From assembly GCA_903828035.1 (NCBI GenBank), contig CAIKKV010000238.1, positions 1 through 8,201 of the forward strand: a DNA stretch of 8,201 bases, read 5' to 3'. This DNA is from an uncultured bacterium. Its GTDB lineage: Bacteria > Verrucomicrobiota > Kiritimatiellia > CAIKKV01. Positions within the stretch are counted from its first letter, which is position 1. Each line of letters begins with the position of its first letter. Below the pieces are notes generated by a model that saw only the letters and a list, made by a program, of their open reading frames with translations, ran no database searches and was not told where the DNA came from. The position numbers and the translations under genes are program-made. Below, piece after piece: positions 1-5,778 of the stretch.

Positions 1-1019
1 CGCTGGTCGGGATCGTCCAGCAGGGCGCCGATCGCGGCGTGCCAGGCTTCGGGCTGGACGGGGTCCAGCAGCACGGCCGCCCCGCCCAGCACTTCGCGCA
101 GCGACCCGCCGGGGGAAGAAATAACGGGCGTGCCGCAGGCCATCGCTTCCAGGGGCGGGAAGCCGAACCCCTCGTAATGGGAGGCGCAGAGGAAGAGCTC
201 GGCCCCGGAGTAGAGGGCGGGCAGGTCGGCATCGGGCACGTACCGGAGCTGCCGGATGCGGCTGGCCGCCGGGGAGCGGGCGATCCGCTCGAGGATGGGG
301 CCCACCTTCCAGCCCGGCGAGCCGGCCAGCACCAGGTCGCCCGTGTAGCCGGGCAGGCTCTCGAAGAGCTCGACCAGGAACTCGATGTTCTTCCGGGGCT
401 CCAGGGTGCCCACGCTCAGCAGGTAGGGGCGGGCGAGCCCGAAGGCCTTCCGGACCCGGGCGATCTCGGGGGCGGCGGCGGGTTTCAGGTGGGGCGCCAC
501 GGCCAGGTGGATGGCATGCACCCGCTTCGGGTCGGCCCCCAGGAGCGTCACGATTTCGTTTGCGCTGAAGCGGGAGATGGTGAGGATGGCATCGGCGTCC
601 GCCACGGTGCGGGGGATGGTCTTTTCCAGGTAGCGCCGGTTCCGCTCCTCGGCGAAGTGGGGGAAGCGGAGGAAGCTGACGTCGTGGATGGTCACCAGGG
701 CGCGGCCTTTCCGGAGCGGGGGCAGGAAGAAGTTCGGGAAGTGGAAGAGGTCGTGGGGGCCGGCAAAGGCGTCGAACGGCGGCCAGCGCAGGTGCGTCCA
801 GGCCTTCTGCACCAGGGCGCCGGGGAGGAGGCGGCAGCTCCGGGCCTGGACACCGGCGGGCAGGGCGGGCGCGCCCTGGCGGCGGAAGTCGAAGTAAAAG
901 CAGGTCAGCGCGTCGCCGGGCCCGGCCTGGGCGGGAAGGTGCGCGGCGAGGGAGCGGGTAGAGCGTCCGACCCCCGCTCCGGGTCCGATGGCCGACTGGA
1001 TGTCCAAGCAGATTTTCAT
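1..1019 (-). CDS. GT4-type glycosyltransferase (glycosyltransferase group 1), C-terminus cut by the window edge
   Basis: Probably transfers a sugar from a nucleotide-sugar donor during cell-surface polysaccharide or lipopolysaccharide assembly, at the cytoplasmic side of the membrane. Translating the minus strand from the ATG at 1019 gives 339 complete codons with no stop before the edge. The GT-B fold is visible: an N-terminal glycine loop GPGAGVGR (residues 12-19), the linker VTIHDVSF (109-116), LTISRFS (146-152), then the Rossmann-like donor half with VGTLEPRKN (203-211, donor phosphate-binding Arg/Lys), LVLAGSPGWK (229-238), and the E-x7-E signature in EGFGFPPLEAM (Glu283, Glu291) followed by CGTPVI. 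These are classic GT4 hallmarks (family knowledge). Members are usually 350-400 aa, so only about 30-50 residues should be missing. No clear Shine-Dalgarno precedes the ATG, but the frame fits the family N-terminus MKICLDI. It is divergent from rsmI, so it leads its own transcript. Donor and acceptor sugars cannot be told from sequence. Confidence 0.9.
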   Translation of the reverse strand, partial: MKICLDIQSAIGPGAGVGRSTRSLAAHLPAQAGPGDALTCFYFDFRRQGAPALPAGVQARSCRLLPGALVQKAWTHLRWPPFDAFAGPHDLFHFPNFFLPPLRKGRALVTIHDVSFLRFPHFAEERNRRYLEKTIPRTVADADAILTISRFSANEIVTLLGADPKRVHAIHLAVAPHLKPAAAPEIARVRKAFGLARPYLLSVGTLEPRKNIEFLVELFESLPGYTGDLVLAGSPGWKVGPILERIARSPAASRIRQLRYVPDADLPALYSGAELFLCASHYEGFGFPPLEAMACGTPVISSPGGSLREVLGGAAVLLDPVQPEAWHAAIGALLDDPDQ

Positions 1020-1031
1020 AGGCGTGGTGGG

Positions 1032-1060
1032 TTGCTATTATCATCGGAACGCGATAGAGT
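1032..1060 (+). promoter_or_regulatory. Candidate sigma70-type promoter for the rsmI-to-rsmE operon
   Basis: TTGCTA (1032-1037) and TAGAGT (1055-1060) are separated by an ideal 17 bases, and each matches its consensus box at 4 of 6 positions. A transcript would begin near 1067 and leave a leader of about 37 bases before the rsmI ATG at 1104. The region is the only non-coding gap in front of the six co-directional genes, which supports a promoter here even if the exact boxes are uncertain. It overlaps the opposite-strand candidate, so the two genes may compete for or share regulation. Confidence 0.33.
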
Positions 1061-1064
1061 ACAA
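1037..1064 (-). promoter_or_regulatory. Candidate sigma70-type promoter for the glycosyltransferase
   Basis: Read on the minus strand, TTGTAC (plus positions 1064-1059) is followed after 16 bases by GATAAT (1042-1037). The -10 box matches the TATAAT consensus at 5 of 6 positions; the -35 box matches at only 3 of 6. The transcript would start near 1030 and leave a leader of only about 10 bases before the ATG at 1019, which fits the absence of a clear Shine-Dalgarno. The site lies in a locally AT-rich patch of an otherwise GC-rich window. It overlaps the candidate promoter on the opposite strand. This is a by-eye match only. Confidence 0.3.
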
Positions 1065-1103
1065 GCCATAAGAGTAAGTACAACCCAAGGCGGCGACGGT
1101 TCC

Positions 1104-1886
1104 ATGGAAGACGACAGCAGCAGAGAAGACGAAGACCGTGCGTTGGCCGCCGAGGTTGCGGAAGAGCCCCCGACGCTCGAAGAGCCGGTTCCGGCGGGCG
1201 CCCGGCTGCCGGCCGGGCTGTACGTGGTGGGGACGCCGATCGGCAATCTGGGCGATATCACGGTGCGCGCGCTGGAGACGCTGAAGGGCGTGCGGGCGGT
1301 GCTGACCGAGGACACCCGCCACACGGGCATCCTGCTCTCCCGGTACGGCATCCGCGTCCAGCTCCTGAGCTGCCATCAATTCAACGAGGCGTCCCGCGTG
1401 GACGAGGTGGTGGCCCGGATCCGGGAAGGGCAGGCCCTGGCGCTGGTGACGAACGCCGGGATGCCGGCGGTTTCGGACCCCGGCTCGCGCATCGTGGCGG
1501 GGTGCCGCCGGGCGGGCCTCCCGGCCACGGTGATACCGGGGCCGTCCGCCGTGACGGCGGCGATCGCGCTTTCCGGACTGGGGTTCGGGAAAGGGTTCCT
1601 GTTCGAAGGGTTCCTGCCCCGCAAATCCGGGCAGCGCCGGCGGCGGCTGGAGGCGCTGACGCAGGTCGACATGCCGGTGGTGCTTTACGAGTCCCCCTTC
1701 CGCCTGATTGCGCTTCTGGGCGAACTGGGCGAGGTGTTCGGGGCGGAGCGGCTTGTTTTCGTGGGCCGGGAGCTGACGAAGAAGTTCGAGGAAGCCCGGA
1801 CGGGCACCCCGGCCGAGCTCCTGGCGGCCTACCAGGGCCGGACGGTGAAAGGGGAGCTCACGCTCGTCATTGCTCCGCAGGTTTGA
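1104..1886 (+). CDS. rsmI: 16S rRNA (cytidine(1402)-2'-O)-methyltransferase RsmI
   Basis: Transfers a methyl group from S-adenosylmethionine to the ribose 2'-OH of C1402 of 16S rRNA, near the P site of the small subunit. The 260-residue product has the tetrapyrrole-methylase fold: VVGTPIGNLGDIT (residues 41-53), TEDTRHTG (68-75), CHQFNE (90-95), VTNAGMPAVSDPG (115-127), VIPGPSAVTAA (143-153), FEGFLPRKS (167-175), YESPFR (195-200), GRELTKKFEE (221-230) and KGELTLVI (249-256). The start at 1104 is the first ATG after the promoter gap. The frame stays open far upstream, but that stretch is antisense to the glycosyltransferase. Two oddities: about 38 acidic, Pro/Ala-rich residues precede the domain, and the protein ends directly after the catalytic domain, without the C-terminal region present in the 286-residue E. 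coli enzyme. The usual SDAGTP motif reads TNAGMP. It is the first gene of the operon, with a 48-bp gap to the STAS gene. Confidence 0.93.
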   Translation: MEDDSSREDEDRALAAEVAEEPPTLEEPVPAGARLPAGLYVVGTPIGNLGDITVRALETLKGVRAVLTEDTRHTGILLSRYGIRVQLLSCHQFNEASRVDEVVARIREGQALALVTNAGMPAVSDPGSRIVAGCRRAGLPATVIPGPSAVTAAIALSGLGFGKGFLFEGFLPRKSGQRRRRLEALTQVDMPVVLYESPFRLIALLGELGEVFGAERLVFVGRELTKKFEEARTGTPAELLAAYQGRTVKGELTLVIAPQV

Positions 1887-1921
1887 CTCCCGCGGGCGGG
1901 CGTGGTAGTTTTACCGGCATC

Positions 1922-1930
1922 AGGAAGGGA
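1922..1930 (+). promoter_or_regulatory. Strong ribosome binding site that sets the start of the STAS gene
   Basis: AGGAAGGGA lies four bases before the ATG at 1935, the best Shine-Dalgarno-like run in this gap. It favours the ATG at 1935 over the in-frame GTG at 1902, which has no such sequence in front of it and would add 11 residues that do not belong to the STAS fold. Confidence 0.6.
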
Positions 1931-1934
1931 ACGT

Positions 1935-2471
1935 ATGGCTGGAGAAAGCGATTCGTTGTTGGTGGCGCTCGAGGCGCCGCGGGCGGTGGTGATCGTGCGC
2001 GGACGCGGCACGTTCAAGGCGGCCCCCGCGCTCAAGAAGTTCGGGTCCGCCGCGATCGACGCCGGCTGCACCCTGCTCTTGCTGGATATGCGCGACTGCG
2101 TGGGCATGGACAGCACCTTCATGGGCGTCATGGGCGGTCTGGCCCTGCGCTTGCGCAAGGAGCGCAGCGGCGAGCTGGCCATGGTCAACCTGAGCGTCAA
2201 GAACAGGGCCCTGCTGGCCACGCTGGGCCTTGACCGCTGCGTCCGCACGGACGGCGCGGAGAGCGAGTTCGCCGCTTTCCTGGGCCGCGTCCCGGCGACC
2301 CCGATCGAAGCCGCCGCCGTCGACCGGAATGTGACGACCCAGACGATGCTGGACGCGCATCATGCCTTGGTCGACATTTCTTCCGATAACCTGGCCAAGT
2401 TCAAGGATGTGATCGCCTATCTCCAGGACGAGATGCAGCGGTCCAGGGAGAAGGACGAAAAAGGCGGATGA
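1935..2471 (+). CDS. STAS-domain protein, probable anti-sigma-factor antagonist (RsbV/SpoIIAA type)
   Basis: Likely a cytoplasmic partner-switching protein. In this family the unphosphorylated STAS protein binds a kinase/anti-sigma factor; phosphorylation by the kinase releases it, and a PP2C phosphatase resets it. The 178-residue product has a beta strand AVVIVRGRG (residues 17-25), a helix (30-43), the central strand LLLLDMRDC (47-55), then GMDSTFMGVMGG (57-68), which aligns with the family's DSSGLG loop. By that alignment Thr61 would be the phospho-acceptor, with Ser60 beside it. AMVNLS and LLATLGLDR (in the second half of the domain) are the usual later strand and helix. Beyond about residue 115 there is a roughly 60-residue tail ending in a charged helix (DNLAKFKDVIAYLQDEMQ) that the minimal ~110-residue family lacks. 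Its stop overlaps the phosphatase start (ATGA), so the two are translationally coupled, as expected for substrate and phosphatase. No kinase is seen here. It could instead control a non-sigma target. Confidence 0.85.
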   Translation: MAGESDSLLVALEAPRAVVIVRGRGTFKAAPALKKFGSAAIDAGCTLLLLDMRDCVGMDSTFMGVMGGLALRLRKERSGELAMVNLSVKNRALLATLGLDRCVRTDGAESEFAAFLGRVPATPIEAAAVDRNVTTQTMLDAHHALVDISSDNLAKFKDVIAYLQDEMQRSREKDEKGG

Positions 2472-3952
2472 GTCATTCCCCTTACTTTTTCGAGTATGGT
2501 GCGATTATCCTGATTGGGCTCTTTCTTTTCCTCTGCCTGGCGGTGGTGCTGCTCTTCCACATGACCCTGGAGCTGCGCAAGCGGCTTGCCGCGCAGCTGA
2601 AGGAGCGGGATGTGGCGTTTGGCTTCGTGCATGATGTGGGCGACGTTTTTGCCGACGTGGAGGATGTGGATGTTCCCGGGCTGCTGCAGCGGGTCCTGTT
2701 TTATGCCCTGACGACGACGCGCGCGGGCTCGGGGGCGGCGTACCTGCTGGACAACGAGGGCGAGATCCTGGTGCCGACGGCCCTGACCGGCGTGTTCCCC
2801 CCCATCGTGCGGGGCGTGGACAAGGCCTATAAAGGCGCCTTCAGCAAGACGCGCCACATCGAGCAGATCGTCCGGAGCCAGCCGGCGCGGATGGGCGAGG
2901 GGCTCGTCGGCAGCGTGGCGCAGCTGAACCGCGCCATCCTGATTCCCGTGGCGGAAACCGATCCGCGCATCATTCCCTTTGAAGATGAGTTCCTGACGGT
3001 CCACACGATCCTGCTGGTGCCGATGCGGTTCCGCCGCGTCGTCATCGGCGTGCTGGCCGTGGTGAACCGGGTGGATGGCGAGTGCTTCACCGAAGGCGAC
3101 CGGAACCTGCTCCAATCGCTGGCCGACCAGGCGAGCGTGTCGATTCACTATGCCCAGGTGAACGTGGCGCTGGACGAGAAGCGGAGGATGGATTACGACC
3201 TGTCCCTGGCCAGCCGCATCCAGGCGGCGCTGCTGCCGAAGGCCATTCCGCATCTGCCCGGCGTCGAACTGGCGGCCTTCAGCGTTTCCGCCAAGCAGGT
3301 GGGCGGCGACTACTATGACGTGGTGGAGATCGACCAGGATCACGTGGGGCTGGCCATTGCGGACGTCTCGGGCAAGAGCGTCTCGGGCGCCATCCTCATG
3401 TCGGTCTGCCGCAGCCTGCTCCGCATCGGCGCGAAGGACTGCGTCAGCCCCCGCGAAACCCTCTGCCGCCTGAACCGGATGATCGCGGACGACCTGCCCG
3501 AGGACATGTTCATCACCTTCCTCTACATGGTGCTGAACACGCGCACGCGGGAGCTGACCGTGTCGCGGGCCGGGCACATGTCGCCCATCGTCTATTCCCA
3601 TGAGCGCGGCAAGATCTCCACGGTCGAGTCGGCGGGCATTGCGATCGGGATCGGCGGCGCCGACCTGTTCGACGAGACGCTCCAGGAGCAAACGGTCCAG
3701 CTCAAGCCCGGCGATATCGTGACCGCGTACACCGACGGCGTGACCGAGGCCATGGATCAGGCGGGCAGCGAGTGGGGCGTTCTAAGCCTGAGCCAGACCC
3801 TCCAGATTCACGCCATGGACCCGGGCGCGAACGCCGAAATGCTGCTTGAAAACATCCGGCGCAAGCTGCTTGTTTTCATCGGCGAAACCCCCCAATACGA
3901 CGACATCACCCTGGTGGTGCTGCATTTGACACCGGACGGAAGCAACACATGA
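2468..3952 (+). CDS. Membrane-anchored GAF-PP2C serine/threonine phosphatase (RsbU/SpoIIE type)
   Basis: Predicted metal-dependent phosphatase that removes phosphate from a STAS antagonist, most likely the product of the gene just upstream. The 494-residue protein has one N-terminal membrane segment (about residues 11-31, AIILIGLFLFLCLAVVLLF) followed by a basic stretch, so the bulk is cytoplasmic. A GAF sensor domain spans about 66-230; GEGLVGSVAQ (143-152), ILIPVA (157-162) and IGVLAVVNR (193-201) are typical GAF elements. The linker helix ASRIQAALLP (248-257) leads into the PPM/SpoIIE domain, with metal-binding aspartates in GGDYYDV (Asp281, Asp284), IADVSGKS (Asp299), YTDGVTEA (Asp423) and QYDDITLV (Asp478/Asp479). 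All key acidic residues are present, so it should be active. The ATG at 2468 overlaps the upstream stop, and GGCGG or GGGAGAAGGA just upstream may assist. Its own stop overlaps the grpE start. The GAF ligand is unknown. Confidence 0.93.
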   Translation: MSHSPYFFEYGAIILIGLFLFLCLAVVLLFHMTLELRKRLAAQLKERDVAFGFVHDVGDVFADVEDVDVPGLLQRVLFYALTTTRAGSGAAYLLDNEGEILVPTALTGVFPPIVRGVDKAYKGAFSKTRHIEQIVRSQPARMGEGLVGSVAQLNRAILIPVAETDPRIIPFEDEFLTVHTILLVPMRFRRVVIGVLAVVNRVDGECFTEGDRNLLQSLADQASVSIHYAQVNVALDEKRRMDYDLSLASRIQAALLPKAIPHLPGVELAAFSVSAKQVGGDYYDVVEIDQDHVGLAIADVSGKSVSGAILMSVCRSLLRIGAKDCVSPRETLCRLNRMIADDLPEDMFITFLYMVLNTRTRELTVSRAGHMSPIVYSHERGKISTVESAGIAIGIGGADLFDETLQEQTVQLKPGDIVTAYTDGVTEAMDQAGSEWGVLSLSQTLQIHAMDPGANAEMLLENIRRKLLVFIGETPQYDDITLVVLHLTPDGSNT

Positions 3953-4569
3953 AGCGTAAAGACGAAGCGAACAGCAACGGGAAGCCGGCCGATCCGCCGG
4001 CGGAGCCCACCCCCGAGGCCGGCGGCGAAAAGCCCGCCGAGTCTTTGGTGGACATCGGGCCTGAAGTGGAAGCGCCCGGGGAAAAGGCGCCGACGCCGGA
4101 ACAGCTCGAGCTGTCCCGCCTGAACGACCGCTTCCTGCGCCTGCAGGCGGATTTCGACAATTACCGCAAGCGGACCAACCGGGAGCGGGAAGAGTCCCAG
4201 AAGCGCGCCGCGGAAGCCGTGCTGGCCGACCTGATCCCGATCCTGGACAACCTGGAGTTCGGGCTGCAGCAGGCGCTGTCCAAGCCGGGCGGCGAATCGT
4301 TCGTGGAAGGGCTCCGGCTCATCCAGACGCAGCTGTTTGAAACGGTCCGCAAGCACGGGCTTGAGGCGATGGACTCGCTGGGCAAGGATTTCGATCCGCG
4401 CGTGCATGAGGCCATGGCCTACGCGCCGTCAAACGAGGCGGCGGAAGGCCTTGTCGTGGCGCAGACCCGCCGGGGCTATCGTCTGGGCGACCGCCTGTTG
4501 AGGGCGGCCATGGTGGTGGTGTCGAGCGGTCCCGCCAAGGGCGCAGACGGCCAGTGCGGGGAGGGTTGA
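3949..4569 (+). CDS. grpE: Nucleotide exchange factor GrpE
   Basis: Co-chaperone that releases ADP from DnaK so that the chaperone cycle can turn over; acts as a dimer in the cytosol. The 206-residue product has a low-complexity, Pro/Glu/Lys-rich N-terminus (1-50), the long dimer helix [23 protein letters not shown] (from residue 58), [12 protein letters not shown] (95-106), [12 protein letters not shown] (118-129), and the C-terminal beta domain [10 protein letters not shown] (147-156), [19 protein letters not shown] (167-185) and AAMVVVSSG (186-194). These match the GrpE signature closely. A short tail follows (195-206). The start codon overlaps the stop of the phosphatase gene (ATGA), and only a weak GGA-type Shine-Dalgarno is present, so translation probably depends on ribosomes coming from upstream. 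dnaJ follows after 4 bp. No CIRCE-like inverted repeat was seen in front of it. Confidence 0.97.
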   Translation: MKRKDEANSNGKPADPPAEPTPEAGGEKPAESLVDIGPEVEAPGEKAPTPEQLELSRLNDRFLRLQADFDNYRKRTNREREESQKRAAEAVLADLIPILDNLEFGLQQALSKPGGESFVEGLRLIQTQLFETVRKHGLEAMDSLGKDFDPRVHEAMAYAPSNEAAEGLVVAQTRRGYRLGDRLLRAAMVVVSSGPAKGADGQCGEG

Positions 4570-4573
4570 GGTC

Positions 4574-5764
4574 ATGCCGGAGCGGGATTATTACGAGTTG
4601 CTGGGCGTGCCGCGCACCGCCTCGGCCGAGGAGATCAAGAAGGCCTACCGGAAGCTGGCCATGCAGTTTCACCCGGATCGGAATCCGGATGACAAGGCTG
4701 CGGAGGCCCGCTTCAAGGAGGTGAGCGAGGCGTACGAAGTGCTGAGCGATGTCGACAAGCGCCAGCGGTACGACCAGTACGGGCACGAGGGCGTGAAATC
4801 GGCCTTCGGCCCCGGCGGCTTCGAGTTCAACCGCGACTTCACCCACTACAACGACTTGCAGGACATCCTGGGAAGCCTGTTCGGCGGGGGCGGGGGAAGC
4901 ATTTTCGACGATTTTCTCGGCGGCGGCGGAGGCCGGCAGCAGCGGCGGGGCGCTTCCCGCACGGGGCCCCAGCCGGGGTCGGATCTCCAGTTTGAAATGG
5001 AGATCGATCTCGAGGAGGCCCTATTCGGGTCCACCCGCGAGATCAAGCTTCCGATGGCCGAGGATTGCGCGCGCTGCCACGGCAGCGGCGCGGAGCCCGG
5101 CAGCAAGGCCGAGACCTGCCGCCGGTGCGGCGGCCAGGGCGTGGTGGTGCAGGCCAGCGGCTTTTTCCAGGTCCGGCAGACCTGCCCCTCCTGCGGCGGC
5201 AACGGCCAGGTGATCGCCAATCCCTGCCGGGAGTGCCGCGGCGCGGGCCGGCGCAAGGTGGACCGGACGCTGTCGATCCACATTCCCCGCGGCGTCTTCA
5301 CGGGCGCGCGGCTGCGGGTCCCCGGCAAGGGCGAGCCCGGCGCGCGGGGCGGCACGGCGGGCGATCTGTACGTGGTGCTGCACGTCAAGGCGCACGATAT
5401 TTTCGAATGCAGCGAGGATGACCTGTTCTGCGAGGCGCCGGTGCCCTTCGAGGTGTCCGCCCTGGGCGGCGAGGTGGAAGTGCCCACGCCCGACGGCATC
5501 GCGCAGCTCAAGATCGAGGCGGGCACGCCCTCCGGCAAGATGTACCGGCTGAAGGGCAAGGGGCTTTCGCTGTCCGGCCATCATGGCCGGGGCGACCTGA
5601 TGGTCAAGATCCTGGTCCAGGTCCCGGTTAGCCTGAGCTCGGCCCAGAAGAAGCTGATCAAGGATCTGCAGGCCCAGACGACGGCCGCGCACTATCCCGG
5701 CTCGCGCGAGTTCACGACCCGGATGGAGGCGTTTTACAAGCGCAAGCGGGATCTGGGCGCCTGA
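4574..5764 (+). CDS. dnaJ: Chaperone protein DnaJ (Hsp40, type A)
   Basis: Delivers unfolded clients to DnaK and stimulates its ATPase. The 396-residue product has every type A element. The J domain is at 1-72, with the HPD motif at 33-35 and [13 protein letters not shown] (47-59). A Gly/Phe-rich linker follows (about 78-121), with two five-glycine runs around SIFDDFL. Four zinc-binding CxxCxGxG motifs come next: CARCHGSG (165-172), CRRCGGQG (182-189), CPSCGGNG (204-211) and CRECRGAG (218-225). The C-terminal substrate-binding domains contain [18 protein letters not shown] (237-254), [12 protein letters not shown] (297-308), [10 protein letters not shown] (321-330) and GRGDLMVKI (338-346). 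The family length is about 370-400 aa, so it is complete. The ATG at 4574 follows a GAGG run 4 bp after the grpE stop. dnaK, which often lies between grpE and dnaJ, is missing here and must be elsewhere in the genome. Confidence 0.98.
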   Translation: MPERDYYELLGVPRTASAEEIKKAYRKLAMQFHPDRNPDDKAAEARFKEVSEAYEVLSDVDKRQRYDQYGHEGVKSAFGPGGFEFNRDFTHYNDLQDILGSLFGGGGGSIFDDFLGGGGGRQQRRGASRTGPQPGSDLQFEMEIDLEEALFGSTREIKLPMAEDCARCHGSGAEPGSKAETCRRCGGQGVVVQASGFFQVRQTCPSCGGNGQVIANPCRECRGAGRRKVDRTLSIHIPRGVFTGARLRVPGKGEPGARGGTAGDLYVVLHVKAHDIFECSEDDLFCEAPVPFEVSALGGEVEVPTPDGIAQLKIEAGTPSGKMYRLKGKGLSLSGHHGRGDLMVKILVQVPVSLSSAQKKLIKDLQAQTTAAHYPGSREFTTRMEAFYKRKRDLGA

Positions 5765-5766
5765 CC

Positions 5767-5774
5767 GGAGGTGG
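5767..5774 (+). promoter_or_regulatory. Strong ribosome binding site for rsmE
   Basis: GGAGGTGG lies in the 14-bp gap after the dnaJ stop, with the GGAGG core seven bases from the ATG at 5779. It is the closest match to an anti-Shine-Dalgarno complement in the operon and fixes the rsmE start. It suggests rsmE is initiated independently of dnaJ translation. Confidence 0.6.
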
Positions 5775-5778
5775 CGTC

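Noticed and set aside
39..1103. Plus-strand open frame extending rsmI far upstream to give a 615-residue protein
   Set aside because: The extra 355 residues are Gly/Ala/Arg-rich with no domain and lie antisense to a glycosyltransferase whose motifs are all intact. It is an artefact of high GC content; rsmI starts at 1104.
1887..1934. Possible terminator or promoter between rsmI and the STAS gene (palindrome CCCGCGGG and a small GGTA/TACC hairpin)
   Set aside because: The palindrome has no loop and no following T-run, the hairpin stem is only four base pairs, and no convincing -10/-35 pair was found. The gap is best read as a spacer with a ribosome binding site.
2417..3691. Minus-strand open frame of 424 codons
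   Set aside because: It is fully antisense to the phosphatase gene, His/Arg/Gln-rich and without a recognisable motif. The opposite strand encodes a complete GAF-PP2C protein.
4880..4940. Glycine-codon-rich repeat inside dnaJ that could look like a tandem repeat
   Set aside because: It is the normal Gly/Phe-rich linker of DnaJ; the GGC/GGG runs reflect glycine codons in a GC-rich genome.
5021..5692. Minus-strand open frame of 223 codons opposite dnaJ
   Set aside because: Low-complexity Ala/Gly/Leu/Arg composition, antisense to the zinc-finger and C-terminal parts of a complete dnaJ; no independent support.
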